Made by a program: the position numbers and the translations under genes. The notes beneath the pieces are model-generated. The model made no database searches. It saw only the letters and a program-made list of their open reading frames with translations, and was not told the origin of the DNA. This document shows, piece by piece, positions 26,111-35,676 of a stretch of 64,000 nt of DNA. This stretch comes from Ga0077555 sp963761475 (GTDB lineage: Bacteria > Pseudomonadota > Alphaproteobacteria > Rhizobiales > Hyphomicrobiaceae): contig CAVXGT010000014.1 in assembly GCA_963761475.1 (NCBI GenBank), forward strand, positions 496,001-560,000, read 5' to 3'. Numbering within the stretch: the stretch's first letter is position 1; the number at the start of each line of letters is the position of its first letter.

Positions 26111-26827
26111 ATGCAAGATCCGCGCGAGCCAGTGAGTGGTGCAAGTCACGACGTCGCCGTCTGGGATGGCGCAACCCGCTTGTTCCATTGGCTGCTCGTC
26201 GTACTCGTGGCTTCGGCCTGGGCCTCGAACAAGTGGGGCGATGCAGGCCTCGTCTGGCACACCTGGAACGGCTACGCCGTCCTCGTCCTGGTGGTCTGGC
26301 GCTTGATCTGGGGTCTCGTCGGCAGCTCAACGTCCCGCTTTTCGGCCTTTATCTATGGGCCGGCGGCAGCCATCCGCTACAGCCTCGATTTTCTCTTCCG
26401 CCGCCCTCGCCATTTCCTCGGCCACAACCCGTTGGGTGGTCTCGCGGTGTTGGCCTTGCTGGCATTGGTCGGCGGCCAGGCCATCCTCGGTCTGTTTGCC
26501 TATGACGACCACGATCGCCTCGTCGGCGGCCCGCTCTCCTCGAAGGTGTCGGATGCTGTCTGGCAGGCGGCGAGCAGTTGGCATCATCGTCTGTTCGACC
26601 TCTTGTTGGTGGTGATCGTCGTGCATGTCGCAGCCAACATCCTCTACATCGTATGGAAGGGCGAGAACCTGATCCGCCCGATGATCACGGGCAGGAAGCG
26701 CGCCGGCGTCTTCGAGGACGCCAACGCGGCGAATTTGGCCGGCTGGGGCCGTGCGTTCGTTTGCCTGGTGCTCGCAGCCGCCATCGTCTTCGGCGCTATC
26801 GTCGCTGCCGGCGGGCGTCTGATTTGA
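26111..26827 (+). CDS. cytochrome b561 family membrane protein
   Basis: The 238-residue protein has four to five membrane helices and the di-heme b561 pattern: His in TRLFHWLLVVLV, His in LVWHTWNGYAVL, and His pairs near WHHRLFDLLLVVIVVHVAANIL. Such proteins pass electrons between the quinone pool and c-type cytochromes. GAGGAAG precedes ATG 26111. A large secreted protein with two CxxCH motifs starts about 190 bases downstream and is a natural partner (inference). Confidence 0.9.
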   Translation: MQDPREPVSGASHDVAVWDGATRLFHWLLVVLVASAWASNKWGDAGLVWHTWNGYAVLVLVVWRLIWGLVGSSTSRFSAFIYGPAAAIRYSLDFLFRRPRHFLGHNPLGGLAVLALLALVGGQAILGLFAYDDHDRLVGGPLSSKVSDAVWQAASSWHHRLFDLLLVVIVVHVAANILYIVWKGENLIRPMITGRKRAGVFEDANAANLAGWGRAFVCLVLAAAIVFGAIVAAGGRLI

Positions 26828-27015
26828 AGAGCGCCAATGGGCGCGAACGGCGTGGCTTGCCCGCCTCACCCGCGAGGGAATGCGGCGTGCGCCCGATTTC
26901 GCAGGCGGTGCCCCTTGCCTCGCGCCGCGGTGTCTGGTCATGTGCGGCTCATGCCCACAACCCTGTCGAGCAATCGCATGTTCGCCAACCCCAGGTCCGG
27001 TCACGAAGGCCCGCG

Positions 27016-29439
27016 ATGATGGTGGTGCGAAGCGATGTCCGCTGTCTCGTCATGTTTCTGCTCGCCCTGCTGGTGGGCCATGCCATGCTGTCGTCGGCCA
27101 AGGCGCAATCTTCGGGTCCAAGCGCAGAGCCGCCCACGGCCGCGCCCGCCACGGCGCCGCCACAGCCAGCGCCACAGCCAGCGCCACAGGTCGTGGCGCC
27201 GGCGTCACCATCTCAGACGTCCCCAACGCCGACCGCACCGCTAACCGACGAGCAGGTGCGCCAGTCGATGCTGGCCGAGGCCGAGAAGGCGCTCGCCCCC
27301 CGTATCGTGCGCCCGCCCGCCGACCCGACGGCCGCTGCCGCATTCGCCGTCCTCGACAAGCACTGCGCCCGTTGCCACCAGGGCGGCAAGCTCGAGATCC
27401 CCGCGCCGGCTGCCGCGTTGGGCAACATTCTGCGCCTCGATGAGATCGCCCGTCAGCCGCATCTGGTCGAGCCTGGCAATCCCGATGGTTCGCCCCTCTA
27501 CCTCTCGATGTTGCGCCGCTTGATGCCGCTCGTCTCCCATGCAGGCGCGAACGGCACCCCGCGCGCCATGCCATCGCCCACCGAGATCGACGCGGTGCGA
27601 TCGTGGATCGCCGGCCTGCCTCCTTATACGCAATGCCGCGACCGCCGCTTCGTGCGCGCCCAGGCCGTCGAGATGGCCATGCTGGCTGCCGCCGCCAAGG
27701 CCGGCGCCCGGGCAAGCTCGTTGCGCTTTATCTCCCTCGCGCATCTCTACAACGCCTGCGCCAGACCGGAGCGGCTCGCAGCCTACCGCCAAGGCGTCGT
27801 CAAGCTCGTCAATAGCCTGAGCTGGAAGCCCGAACCGGTGCCCGTCCTGCCGATCGACGAGGCACGCAGCATCTTCCAACTCGACATCAAGGACCTCGGC
27901 TGGCTCCCCGAGCACTGGGACCGGATCATGACGGCGAGCGCCGACCCACTTGGCCTGATGCCGGAAGCCTCATCGGACGCCCGCCGTCTTTTCGCGACCG
28001 ATTACCCGATCGTCCGCGCCGATTGGCTGGCGGCAACCGTCCTGCGCGCGCCGCTCTACTACGATGTTCTCGGACTGCCCGGAACCGGCCCGGAGATTCT
28101 CAAGATTTTGCAGGTTGATATCGCGAGGTTGCGTCTTTCGGGCGGCGTCGAGCGTTACGTCGCCAAGCCTTCGCGTTTTTCATCCGCCCCCTCGTTGATC
28201 GAGCGCCTCAACTCCCGCACAGGCCCTTTGTGGACGGCGTTTCACGTCATCGCCCGGGACGAGCCCGAGAGCCTCTCCGACTGGGCGGCAAAGCCGCCGA
28301 GCGAGCCCATCCCGCACCATGCCAGCCGCATGATGTTCACCCTGCCCAATGGTCTCAACGGCTTTGCCATTGTCGGCCAGCGTGGCGATCGCCTGGACGA
28401 GTTGCCGCCCGATATCGCACTGCGAACCTCCGTCCACGAAGCAGGAGCCGTCAGGGCCGGGCTCGATTGTTTCGCCTGCCATTCGGCTGGCCCTACGCCG
28501 CCCGATCCGGCAAGTCCGGGAGCTGTGGCGGCAACCGACGTCATCGCCCGCCAGCGCGCCGATGTCGCGGCATCCAGCCGGCGCCTGGGGCTCATGCCGA
28601 CCGCGGCCCTGGATGGCGTCGAGCCGTTGGCCCTGCTCGCCAAGACCTATTCCCGCCCACTTGGCGCCATCCATGCCGCCGCTGAAATCGGCGTCGAGCT
28701 GGCGGATCTGATGGCCTTGTCCGACGCCAGCAATCGGCCTGTGGCCATCCTCGCGCGGCGGCTTCTGCAAGGCGTCGTGCCGCGCGGCGAGGTGGAGGAG
28801 TTTGCCGGTGATCTGCTCGAGGCGCTGGGCCAGCCGCGCCACACCAACGGCAATCGCCCCGACGCCACTCCGGCGTCCGGCTCGCCGGCCACGACCGAGC
28901 ACGACAGCGCCGATCGCGCCGTACTCGATCCCGGCCCGGGCTTGATCCTCTATTCCGACAGGTACCGCTACAAACAGGGCGATGCCCTCCAACTCACCGT
29001 AAAGGCGGCCAGTGATTGCCACCTGACCCTGATCAGCATCGACCAGCGCGGCCGCGGCACGGTCATCTACCCCAGCGACTTCGAGACCTCGACGCTGCTT
29101 ACCGCCGGCCAGGAGATCAACCTGCCGGGCCAGAATGCCCCATATGCGTTCCGCCTCAACGAGAAGGGGCGTGAGCGGATCGTTGGCTTATGCAACGAGG
29201 TATCGGCCACGACTGATGCCATCACGCATGACTTCGAGCGCCAGCGCTTCACGGACCTCGGCAACTACGGCGCCTATTTGGCCCAGCATGCAACCGGCCT
29301 CGGGGCCGATGCGGAGGCCGACGGCGTCGCCCAGCCCGAGCGCCGTCAGCGCGGCCGCAGGCGCCGCGCCGAGCCGACCGGCAAGCCCGCCCGTCCTGAG
29401 CAGATCTCGAGGACCGGCATCACCATCATCATCGAGTGA
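27016..29439 (+). CDS. secreted protein with two CxxCH haem motifs and a C-terminal DUF4384-like domain
   Basis: The 807-residue protein starts with a signal peptide (MFLLALLVGHAMLSSAKA) and a Pro/Ala-rich linker. CARCH (117-121) and CFACH (485-489) look like c-type haem sites. About residues 640-730 (YRYKQGDALQLTVKAAS to GTVIYPSDFE) resemble DUF4384, usually attached to surface or signalling proteins. A basic tail follows (RRQRGRRRR). It follows cytochrome b561, suggesting a periplasmic electron carrier. I chose ATG 27016; a longer frame would overlap the b561 gene. Confidence 0.82.
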   Translation: MMVVRSDVRCLVMFLLALLVGHAMLSSAKAQSSGPSAEPPTAAPATAPPQPAPQPAPQVVAPASPSQTSPTPTAPLTDEQVRQSMLAEAEKALAPRIVRPPADPTAAAAFAVLDKHCARCHQGGKLEIPAPAAALGNILRLDEIARQPHLVEPGNPDGSPLYLSMLRRLMPLVSHAGANGTPRAMPSPTEIDAVRSWIAGLPPYTQCRDRRFVRAQAVEMAMLAAAAKAGARASSLRFISLAHLYNACARPERLAAYRQGVVKLVNSLSWKPEPVPVLPIDEARSIFQLDIKDLGWLPEHWDRIMTASADPLGLMPEASSDARRLFATDYPIVRADWLAATVLRAPLYYDVLGLPGTGPEILKILQVDIARLRLSGGVERYVAKPSRFSSAPSLIERLNSRTGPLWTAFHVIARDEPESLSDWAAKPPSEPIPHHASRMMFTLPNGLNGFAIVGQRGDRLDELPPDIALRTSVHEAGAVRAGLDCFACHSAGPTPPDPASPGAVAATDVIARQRADVAASSRRLGLMPTAALDGVEPLALLAKTYSRPLGAIHAAAEIGVELADLMALSDASNRPVAILARRLLQGVVPRGEVEEFAGDLLEALGQPRHTNGNRPDATPASGSPATTEHDSADRAVLDPGPGLILYSDRYRYKQGDALQLTVKAASDCHLTLISIDQRGRGTVIYPSDFETSTLLTAGQEINLPGQNAPYAFRLNEKGRERIVGLCNEVSATTDAITHDFERQRFTDLGNYGAYLAQHATGLGADAEADGVAQPERRQRGRRRRAEPTGKPARPEQISRTGITIIIE

Positions 29440-29577
29440 TCCCCCTCGTTTGCTGGAACGATCACCGCCCATAAACCGAATGTGAAGATTGCGCAGGTCG
29501 TGTGGTTGGCGCCCTGCCCAATCCAGGACTACAGTGGTGCGATATTGACCACCTTAACCCGCGAGGGGCGAGCCGCC

Positions 29578-30027
29578 ATGTCGACCAAGAAGCCAGATAC
29601 CACCAAGGGCCGCTGCCTGTGCCGGGCCATCGAGTACGAGTTCGAGGGGCCGCCGAAGTGGGTCATGCACTGCCATTGTGAAAGCTGCAGGCGCGCAGTG
29701 TCGTCGGCCGTCGCTACCTACGTCGGCGTCAACATCGACCAGTTCCACTACCTCAAGGGTACGCCCGCCGTCTACGAGAGCTCCCCCGGCGTCAAGCGCT
29801 ATTTCTGCCCGACCTGCGGTTCGCCCATGGCCTATGCCGGCAGCCGGTGGCCGAAGGAAGTGCACCTCTTCCACGGCACGCTCGAGAATCCCGCCAAATG
29901 GCCGCCGACCGGCCACGCCCATGTCGCCGAGCGCGTGCATTGGTTCGATGTCCACGACGACCTGCCGCGCTACGAAAAGACCCTGACCGACGGCAAACCT
30001 GTCGCGAGCGGCCCTGGCAATAGCTAA
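29578..30027 (+). CDS. GFA (glutathione-dependent formaldehyde-activating) family protein
   Basis: The 149-residue protein has the GFA/Mss4-like zinc fold: CLC near residue 13, CHCESCRRA at about 35 and CPTCGSPMAY at about 80. These cysteines bind the structural zinc. Family members are annotated as glutathione-dependent formaldehyde-activating enzymes, but most are uncharacterised. GAGGGGCGAG lies upstream of ATG 29578. It converges on a small membrane gene 54 bases away. Confidence 0.88.
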   Translation: MSTKKPDTTKGRCLCRAIEYEFEGPPKWVMHCHCESCRRAVSSAVATYVGVNIDQFHYLKGTPAVYESSPGVKRYFCPTCGSPMAYAGSRWPKEVHLFHGTLENPAKWPPTGHAHVAERVHWFDVHDDLPRYEKTLTDGKPVASGPGNS

Positions 30028-30081
30028 GGCCGTTCTCGGTCGCGAGCACCGGAGCCCCCCACCGGACGGAAGGCCCGCTCG

Positions 30082-30327
30082 TCACTCGCGCTTGCGCGAG
30101 GGCGGCTTGCACCAGATATTGCTCAGGTCCGCAACCAGCCACGACACGCTGACGGCCGCGATTCCGCCCAGGATGAATGTCAACCCCATCCACAGGGAAC
30201 GGTCGGCCAGTTGCACGTCGGGCGCCTGTCGGCTCATCACTGTTGCGAACGTGCCGACGACGAGATAGCCGATCCCGGTAGCCGTGCCGGCGATGCGCAT
30301 CCAAAGTCCGCTCGTATGCACTTTCAT
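30082..30327 (-). CDS. small two-helix membrane protein, 81 aa
   Basis: ATG 30327 has GAGG about 6 bases upstream and opens an 81-residue frame with two hydrophobic segments (IGYLVVGTFATVM and LTFILGGIAAVSVSWLVADL) and a basic end (KPPSRKRE). It diverges from kdsA 69 bases away. A much longer frame over kdsA on this strand is not supported. Function unknown. Confidence 0.6.
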   Translation of the reverse strand: MKVHTSGLWMRIAGTATGIGYLVVGTFATVMSRQAPDVQLADRSLWMGLTFILGGIAAVSVSWLVADLSNIWCKPPSRKRE

Positions 30328-30396
30328 GGGCTGCCTCGCCAAGGGTGAGGATACAACGCGCGGGCTGTGTCCGCCAAAGGGGGAGACACTACGTCC

Positions 30397-31257
30397 ATGA
30401 CAGAACCCGTCAAGCCAGCTTCTGACGTCGTCGTCGGCAATGTGACTTTCGCCCAGGATCGCCAGATCGCCATTTTCGCCGGCCCCTGCCAGATGGAGAG
30501 CCGTGCCCACGCCCTCGAAATGGCGTCCGCTCTGAAGGAGATCGCGGGTCGCCTCGGCATCGGCCTCGTCTACAAGACCAGCTACGATAAGGCCAACCGC
30601 ACCTCGCTCACCGGCAAGCGGGGTGTTGGCCTTGAGACGGCAATGGCCGTTTTCGCCGAAATCCGCGAGTCCCTTGGCCTGCCGATCGTGACCGACGTGC
30701 ACGAGACCTGGCAGTGCGAGCGGGTGGCGCCTGTCGTGGACGTCCTCCAGATCCCGGCCTTCCTCTGCCGTCAGACCGATCTCTTGGTGGCAGCCGCCCG
30801 GACCGGCAAGGTCGTCAAGATCAAGAAGGGCCAGTTCCTGGCCCCCTGGGACATGCGCAACGTGGTCGCCAAGGTCACCGAATCTGGCAACCCCAACGTG
30901 CTCGTCACCGAGCGCGGCGCGTCCTTTGGCTACAATACGCTGGTGGTCGACATGCGCGGCCTCGCCATCATGGCCGAGATCGGCGCACCTGTGATCTTCG
31001 ACGCCACCCATTCCGTGCAGCAGCCGGGCGGGCAAGGAACCTCGTCCGGCGGCGATCGCCGCTTCGTTCCGGTCCTGGCGCGTGCGGCCGTTGCGGTTGG
31101 CATCGCAGGCCTCTTCATCGAGACCCACCAGGACCCCGACAAAGCGCCATCCGACGGACCCAACATGGTGCCGTTGAAGGACCTTGAGCGCCTGCTCGTC
31201 GATCTGCTGGCCATCGACCGCGTGGTGAAAGCGCAAGGCAGGGCTCCTGGATCATGA
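30397..31257 (+). CDS. kdsA: 3-deoxy-8-phosphooctulonate synthase
   Basis: KdsA condenses phosphoenolpyruvate with arabinose-5-phosphate to make KDO-8-phosphate for lipopolysaccharide. The 286-residue sequence has AIFAGPCQMES, YKTSYDKANRTS, QIPAFLCRQTDLL and FDATHSVQQPGG, all KdsA hallmarks. It shows that the organism makes LPS, so it is Gram-negative. The stop overlaps the start of the zinc-ribbon gene (ATGA), indicating translational coupling. Confidence 0.97.
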   Translation: MTEPVKPASDVVVGNVTFAQDRQIAIFAGPCQMESRAHALEMASALKEIAGRLGIGLVYKTSYDKANRTSLTGKRGVGLETAMAVFAEIRESLGLPIVTDVHETWQCERVAPVVDVLQIPAFLCRQTDLLVAAARTGKVVKIKKGQFLAPWDMRNVVAKVTESGNPNVLVTERGASFGYNTLVVDMRGLAIMAEIGAPVIFDATHSVQQPGGQGTSSGGDRRFVPVLARAAVAVGIAGLFIETHQDPDKAPSDGPNMVPLKDLERLLVDLLAIDRVVKAQGRAPGS

Positions 31258-31709
31258 AGAGTGGCCGCCAGCGTCGCGACGAGATCAAGCAGCGCCGCGA
31301 GGCCCGTGCGCGCCAATCGATGCGCCGGCACATGCGTCCATGGGAGGTCGATGGCTTGCCCCGGGGCGCCATCGCCGCAGACCCCGCCAATCTCGTGCAC
31401 GACAACACCTACGGTCCGCGGCCGGCCTTCTACCTCGACCACCCTTTCACCTGCATCGACTGTGGCAAGCACGAGGTCTGGACGGCCGCCCAGCAGCAGA
31501 GGTGGTACGAGGGCCATAAGGGCAAGATCGCATCCACCGCTAACCGTTGCCGGGATTGCCGCTGGAAACGCCGCATGCGCCGGTCGCAGGACAGGCGCGT
31601 GCACATCGAGGGCCTGATCGACCGCTACGGGCTCGAAGCCGCGGCGGCAAAGCTGCAGCTGGACATCGAGATGCTGCAGCGCATGAGGGCGCGTTGGCTC
31701 GAAGGGTAA
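31254..31709 (+). CDS. zinc-ribbon (zf-trcl-like) protein, 151 aa
   Basis: The frame overlaps the kdsA stop by four bases. The first 40 residues are very basic. The centre has a zinc ribbon: FTCIDCGKHEVWTAAQQQ, then NRCRDCR, two CxxC pairs about 38 residues apart, as in the zf-trcl family. The C-terminal helix ends RMRARWLEG. Nucleic-acid binding is plausible. Its coupling to kdsA is conspicuous because the two have no known shared pathway. Confidence 0.8.
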   Translation: MKSGRQRRDEIKQRREARARQSMRRHMRPWEVDGLPRGAIAADPANLVHDNTYGPRPAFYLDHPFTCIDCGKHEVWTAAQQQRWYEGHKGKIASTANRCRDCRWKRRMRRSQDRRVHIEGLIDRYGLEAAAAKLQLDIEMLQRMRARWLEG

Positions 31710-31725
31710 GGCCGGAGCGGGCGGT

Positions 31726-33129
31726 TCAAAGTCGCTCCGCCAGCTCCCGGATCACCTGCCATGCCAGCGCCACGTCCTCTTCGCGCGTCGTGAGCTGGCC
31801 GACCTGGAAGCGGATCACGAACGCTCCGTCATGCCGCGTCTGCGTGAGGTAGATGCGCCCGTCGTCGTTGATGGCGCGCAGCAATCTCTGATTTAGATCG
31901 TCGAGGTTGCCAGCGCCTTTGCGGCAATAGCGAAACGTGAATAGCGAGAACGCCGGCTGCGTGACGACCTCGAAGTCGGGGTGCTGGTCGATGTGGTGCG
32001 CCAGCTCGTTCGCCCATTTGCAGTGGTGCCGGATCATCTCCCGCAACGCCGCAACGCCGTAGCTGCGGATCACGAACCACAGTTTCAAGGCCCGGAAGCG
32101 CCGCCCGAGCGGCACCGACCATTCGCTGTAGTTGAGGCCCGCTGTCCCCTGCGTCTTCAGGTACTCCGGCTGAATGCCGAGCGTGCGCACCAGCGAGTCG
32201 GGATCGCGCACGAAATGCGCGCTGCAGTCGAAATTGGTGGCCAGCCATTTGTGCGGATTGAAGACGAAGCTGTCGACCGCCTCGATGCCCTCGATCAGGT
32301 GGCGATACTCGGGGCAGATGAGCGCGCTGCCGGCCCACGCCGCATCCACGTGCATGAAGAGCCCGTGGCGCCGGGCGATCTGGCCGAGTGACCTCAGATT
32401 ATCCGAGGCGCCGATGCTGGTGCTGCCGATCGTGGCAATCAGCGCGGCCGGTTTGTGTCCGGCGGCAAGATCGGCGGCAATGGCTGTCTCGAGCGCGCCA
32501 GGATCGATCTGGAAGCCGCCGTTGACGGGGATCTTGACGAGATTGTTTTGCCCGATGCCTGAGATCCAGATCGCCTTGTCGATCGAGGAGTGCGCCTGCG
32601 CGGAGCAATAGACCCGGACGTGTTTGTGGCCGGCAAGCCCGTCCGTGTTGCCGGCAAAGTCGAGCGCCCGCTCCCGCGCCGTCAGGATGGCGGCCAGCGT
32701 CGCCGACGAGGCGCTGTCTTGGATGACGCCGTGAAATCCTTGTGGCAGCCCGATCATTTGCCGGAGCCAGTCGAGCGCCACCGTCTCGAGTTCTGTTGCT
32801 GCCGGCGACGTCTGCCAGAGCATGCACTGCGCCCCGATCGCCGCCGTGATCTGCTCGGCAATCACCGAAGGCGGACTGGCGTTTGCCGGAAAGTAGGCAA
32901 AGAAGCGCGGATGCTGCCAATGCGTCATGCCGGGCATGATGATGCGATCGAGATCGGCCAGGATTTGTTCCATGTCCTCGCCCGTCTCGGGCGGTGCGGT
33001 CGGCAATTGCGCAGCGATGTCGCCCGGTTGCGTCTGTGCGCGAACCGGCCGGTCACCGACGGTCTCGAGATAATGCGCTGACCAATCCACCGCCTTGTGC
33101 GACCAGCGCTTGAATGCTTCGTGATCCAT
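31726..33129 (-). CDS. group II PLP-dependent decarboxylase (aromatic amino-acid type)
   Basis: The 467-residue enzyme has the family's catalytic Lys in FNPHKWLATNFDCS and the cofactor segment VDAAWAGSALICPEY. It aligns with DOPA/tryptophan/tyrosine decarboxylases, which make amines from aromatic amino acids. The exact substrate is not readable. GGCGGAG precedes ATG 33129. It lies downstream of a glycosyltransferase on the same strand and only 16 bases from the convergent zinc-ribbon gene. Confidence 0.92.
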   Translation of the reverse strand: MDHEAFKRWSHKAVDWSAHYLETVGDRPVRAQTQPGDIAAQLPTAPPETGEDMEQILADLDRIIMPGMTHWQHPRFFAYFPANASPPSVIAEQITAAIGAQCMLWQTSPAATELETVALDWLRQMIGLPQGFHGVIQDSASSATLAAILTARERALDFAGNTDGLAGHKHVRVYCSAQAHSSIDKAIWISGIGQNNLVKIPVNGGFQIDPGALETAIAADLAAGHKPAALIATIGSTSIGASDNLRSLGQIARRHGLFMHVDAAWAGSALICPEYRHLIEGIEAVDSFVFNPHKWLATNFDCSAHFVRDPDSLVRTLGIQPEYLKTQGTAGLNYSEWSVPLGRRFRALKLWFVIRSYGVAALREMIRHHCKWANELAHHIDQHPDFEVVTQPAFSLFTFRYCRKGAGNLDDLNQRLLRAINDDGRIYLTQTRHDGAFVIRFQVGQLTTREEDVALAWQVIRELAERL

Positions 33130-33147
33130 GTCTCCGCCTGATCCTCG

Positions 33148-34117
33148 TTAGTTGACCGTCGATCCCGTACCGAGCGCCCGAGCTTTATCTGCCAAAGCAA
33201 TTGCCGCACGCCGTAACGGCCCTGGCATTCCCGCCAACACGTTGGCGATCAACCAGCGCCGCCGCTGCCATTGGGTTCCGCGCGCAGTAGCGAGAAACCG
33301 CCGTGCGGCCGCGACATCATCATGCACCAGGCAGTCGAGTGCGTGCCCGATGGCGAGCCGGTCCGCGAATTCGCTGAGTGCGAGCCGTCGCGCGGCATCG
33401 TCGGGCGGCTGGCGCCGCAACCGTTCGCCAATTGTATGCATGGCGATGTCCGCCTCCCGGACTGGCATCCGCCTGAGATTGGCCGGCGTGCGACGATAGA
33501 GGCATCCGACATAGCTCCCAGCCGCCACCGGTGCGCGGAACGCCATGCGCGCCTGGAACGCCAGGTCCTCGCCGCGGTTGTGGCCGAAGGGAAATCCACC
33601 CGTCGCCAGAGCCACGTCGCGTCGCACCATGATCGACGATGCGCAGAACGGCGCCCCGCCGCGCGCCCAGGTCTCGAAATAGTCGCCGAGTAGCGCCGCC
33701 GTGCCATCGGTGTCGCCGACGAGCCGCGCCAGCGTCTGGCCGATCGCCTGCGAAGCCACCTCGACGAAACGGTTGCCGACGAAGTCCTGCCTGGGGAAAC
33801 CGGTCCGCCATCGCCAGCAGGTGCTCGAGATGTCGCGGTCGCCAAACGTCGTCTGCATCGAGAAAGGCGACCAGCGGCGATCTGGCCTCATCGAGCGCCG
33901 CGTTGCGAGCCGCCGACACGCCCGCATTGTCCTGCCGGAGATAGGCAATGCGCGGATCGGTGAACGACTGCACGATATGCGGGCTGGCATCGCTCGACCC
34001 GTCGTCGACCACCAAGACCTCGAAATCGCCGAGCGTCTGGCCGATCACGCTGTCGAGCGTCTCCCGGATGTAGCGCTCCGCGTTGAATAGCGGAATGGCA
34101 ACGGTGATCAGCGGCAT
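33148..34117 (-). pseudogene. family 2 glycosyltransferase, one frameshift in a homopolymer
   Basis: The N-terminal frame is a GT2 start (PLITVAIPLFNAERYIRETLDS, VLVVDDGSSD, FLDADDVW). The reading continues in another frame from RQDFVGNRFVEVA with HNRGEDLAFQARM to the stop at 33148. The switch falls on a run of four G at 33793-33796 (C run on the coding strand), so one extra base explains it and correction gives 322 residues. ATG 34117 lies 14 bases after the flippase stop, so the two are probably co-transcribed. Confidence 0.88.
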
Positions 34118-34131
34118 GATCTGGCGGCTCG

Positions 34132-35655
34132 TCAACTCTCGGTATCGGTGGTTGGGCGCGGACGTCGGGCGCACCACGCAAATCCTGCGACCAGTGCGCG
34201 CCGGAGCGGCAACGGTAGCGCCCCGAGATCGCCGGGGAGATCACCCATGGCATAAAGCATGCCCATGGCCCTGAACGCCACCAGATAGATCACCGATAGC
34301 CCGAGCCCGAGAGCCAATGCCGCCGCAGGCGCGAGATGTGCGATAGCGAGCGCCGCCCCGAGCACCGTGACGCCAAGCGTCGCCAACTGCCGGCCGCTAC
34401 CCGCACTCCCGCCCGTGAGATGATGGCGAAAGCGGATCAGCAACGCCGTTGCGTTGAACCATACCGAGAGGCCGAGCGACACCGCCGCCCCGGTGACGCC
34501 GAACGTCGGCGTCAGCACGAAATTGAGCCCGAGGTTCAAGACCGCGGTTGCCACGTTGATGGCAACGATTGAGGCGATCATGGCCGGATAAGCGCGCCGC
34601 AACGGGCCGGACAGAATGGTCAGCAACTGTGCCGGCAGGGTTGCCAGCAACAGCACCAGCACGGGGCCGGCCGCAGCGTATTGGCCTGGCAACGCCAACC
34701 CCATCACGCGTAGCATCCCCATCACCGCCGGCATCACGATGGCAAGCCCGGCTGCGCCGGCCATGATCTGGCCGAGCCGGCGCATGGCGCCCTTGCGGTC
34801 ATCCCGGAGAGCGAGGTCGATGAGATCCGGCGCCAGTACTGACGAGAGCGACATCAGCGTCGCCGTCGCGATCACATGCAGGCTGGCGGCCCAGGCGTAG
34901 ACGCCCGCCTCCGCAGCACCCCCGTAGGCGCGCACGAACCAGATGTGCATCCACGCCGACAGGATGCCCGCCGCGCCCGCCATCGGCAGCCGCCAGCCAT
35001 ACGCCAGCATGTTGCGCAGCGTCTGCCAGCGCGGCCGCACCGTCGCCGCGTATCCCGCCGGCAGCACGCGATAGGCAGCAGCCAGCGCCACCGCTAGCCC
35101 CCCGGCCGTACCCAATAACAGCACCTCCGCCGTCGCCGGCAGGCCCGCCCACACTGCCGCGACCGCACCGAGCGGGCCGAGCTTGGAGAGCGCGGTGCAC
35201 AAGCCGATGCCTTCGAACCGGTGCATCGCCTGCAACGCGTAGCTGACGCTCTCCAGCACCGCGAACATCACGAGCGCCGCCCCCATCGCCAGCACAGCGC
35301 CGGCCGATCCGGCAAACACGTTGGGCAACGCCCACCACACCGCGAGCCCGCCTGCCGCCACGATCACCAACGTCACGCCCTGGCCGGCAAACGCGCTTGC
35401 GAGCGCCTCGCCGCCGCTTCCACCGTCCTGGACCTCCTGACGCGCGAACAGGGCCACCGCCTGCGCCATCCATGTGAGCGCGATGCCGAGTGTCACCTGT
35501 ATGAGAGACAACATGTAGTAGTAGTCGCCGAACACCTTGGGCGGCACGGCAACCGCCGCCAGCATCGTCGCCGCGATCGTGAGCGCGAAGCCGACCACCT
35601 GATAGCCCAGCACGGAGCTCCAGCTTCTCAGCAGCTCGGAAGGCGTTCGACTCAC
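34132..35655 (-). CDS. polysaccharide flippase, Wzx/PST type
   Basis: The 507-residue polytopic protein of the MOP superfamily has about 12-14 hydrophobic helices, with LGYQVVGFALTIAATMLAAVAVPP first and a short basic tail. With the downstream glycosyltransferase it suggests flipping of a lipid-linked oligosaccharide. The start codon is GTG at 35655, with GAGCAG upstream. It follows a GMC oxidoreductase by 21 bases on the same strand. Confidence 0.88.
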   Translation of the reverse strand: MSRTPSELLRSWSSVLGYQVVGFALTIAATMLAAVAVPPKVFGDYYYMLSLIQVTLGIALTWMAQAVALFARQEVQDGGSGGEALASAFAGQGVTLVIVAAGGLAVWWALPNVFAGSAGAVLAMGAALVMFAVLESVSYALQAMHRFEGIGLCTALSKLGPLGAVAAVWAGLPATAEVLLLGTAGGLAVALAAAYRVLPAGYAATVRPRWQTLRNMLAYGWRLPMAGAAGILSAWMHIWFVRAYGGAAEAGVYAWAASLHVIATATLMSLSSVLAPDLIDLALRDDRKGAMRRLGQIMAGAAGLAIVMPAVMGMLRVMGLALPGQYAAAGPVLVLLLATLPAQLLTILSGPLRRAYPAMIASIVAINVATAVLNLGLNFVLTPTFGVTGAAVSLGLSVWFNATALLIRFRHHLTGGSAGSGRQLATLGVTVLGAALAIAHLAPAAALALGLGLSVIYLVAFRAMGMLYAMGDLPGDLGALPLPLRRALVAGFAWCARRPRPTTDTES

Positions 35656-35676
35656 GCGGGCTGCTCGATCACGCGC

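Noticed and set aside
26578..27015. N-terminal extension of the two-CxxCH protein
   Set aside because: The extension overlaps the cytochrome b561 gene in another frame; a signal peptide begins just after ATG 27016.
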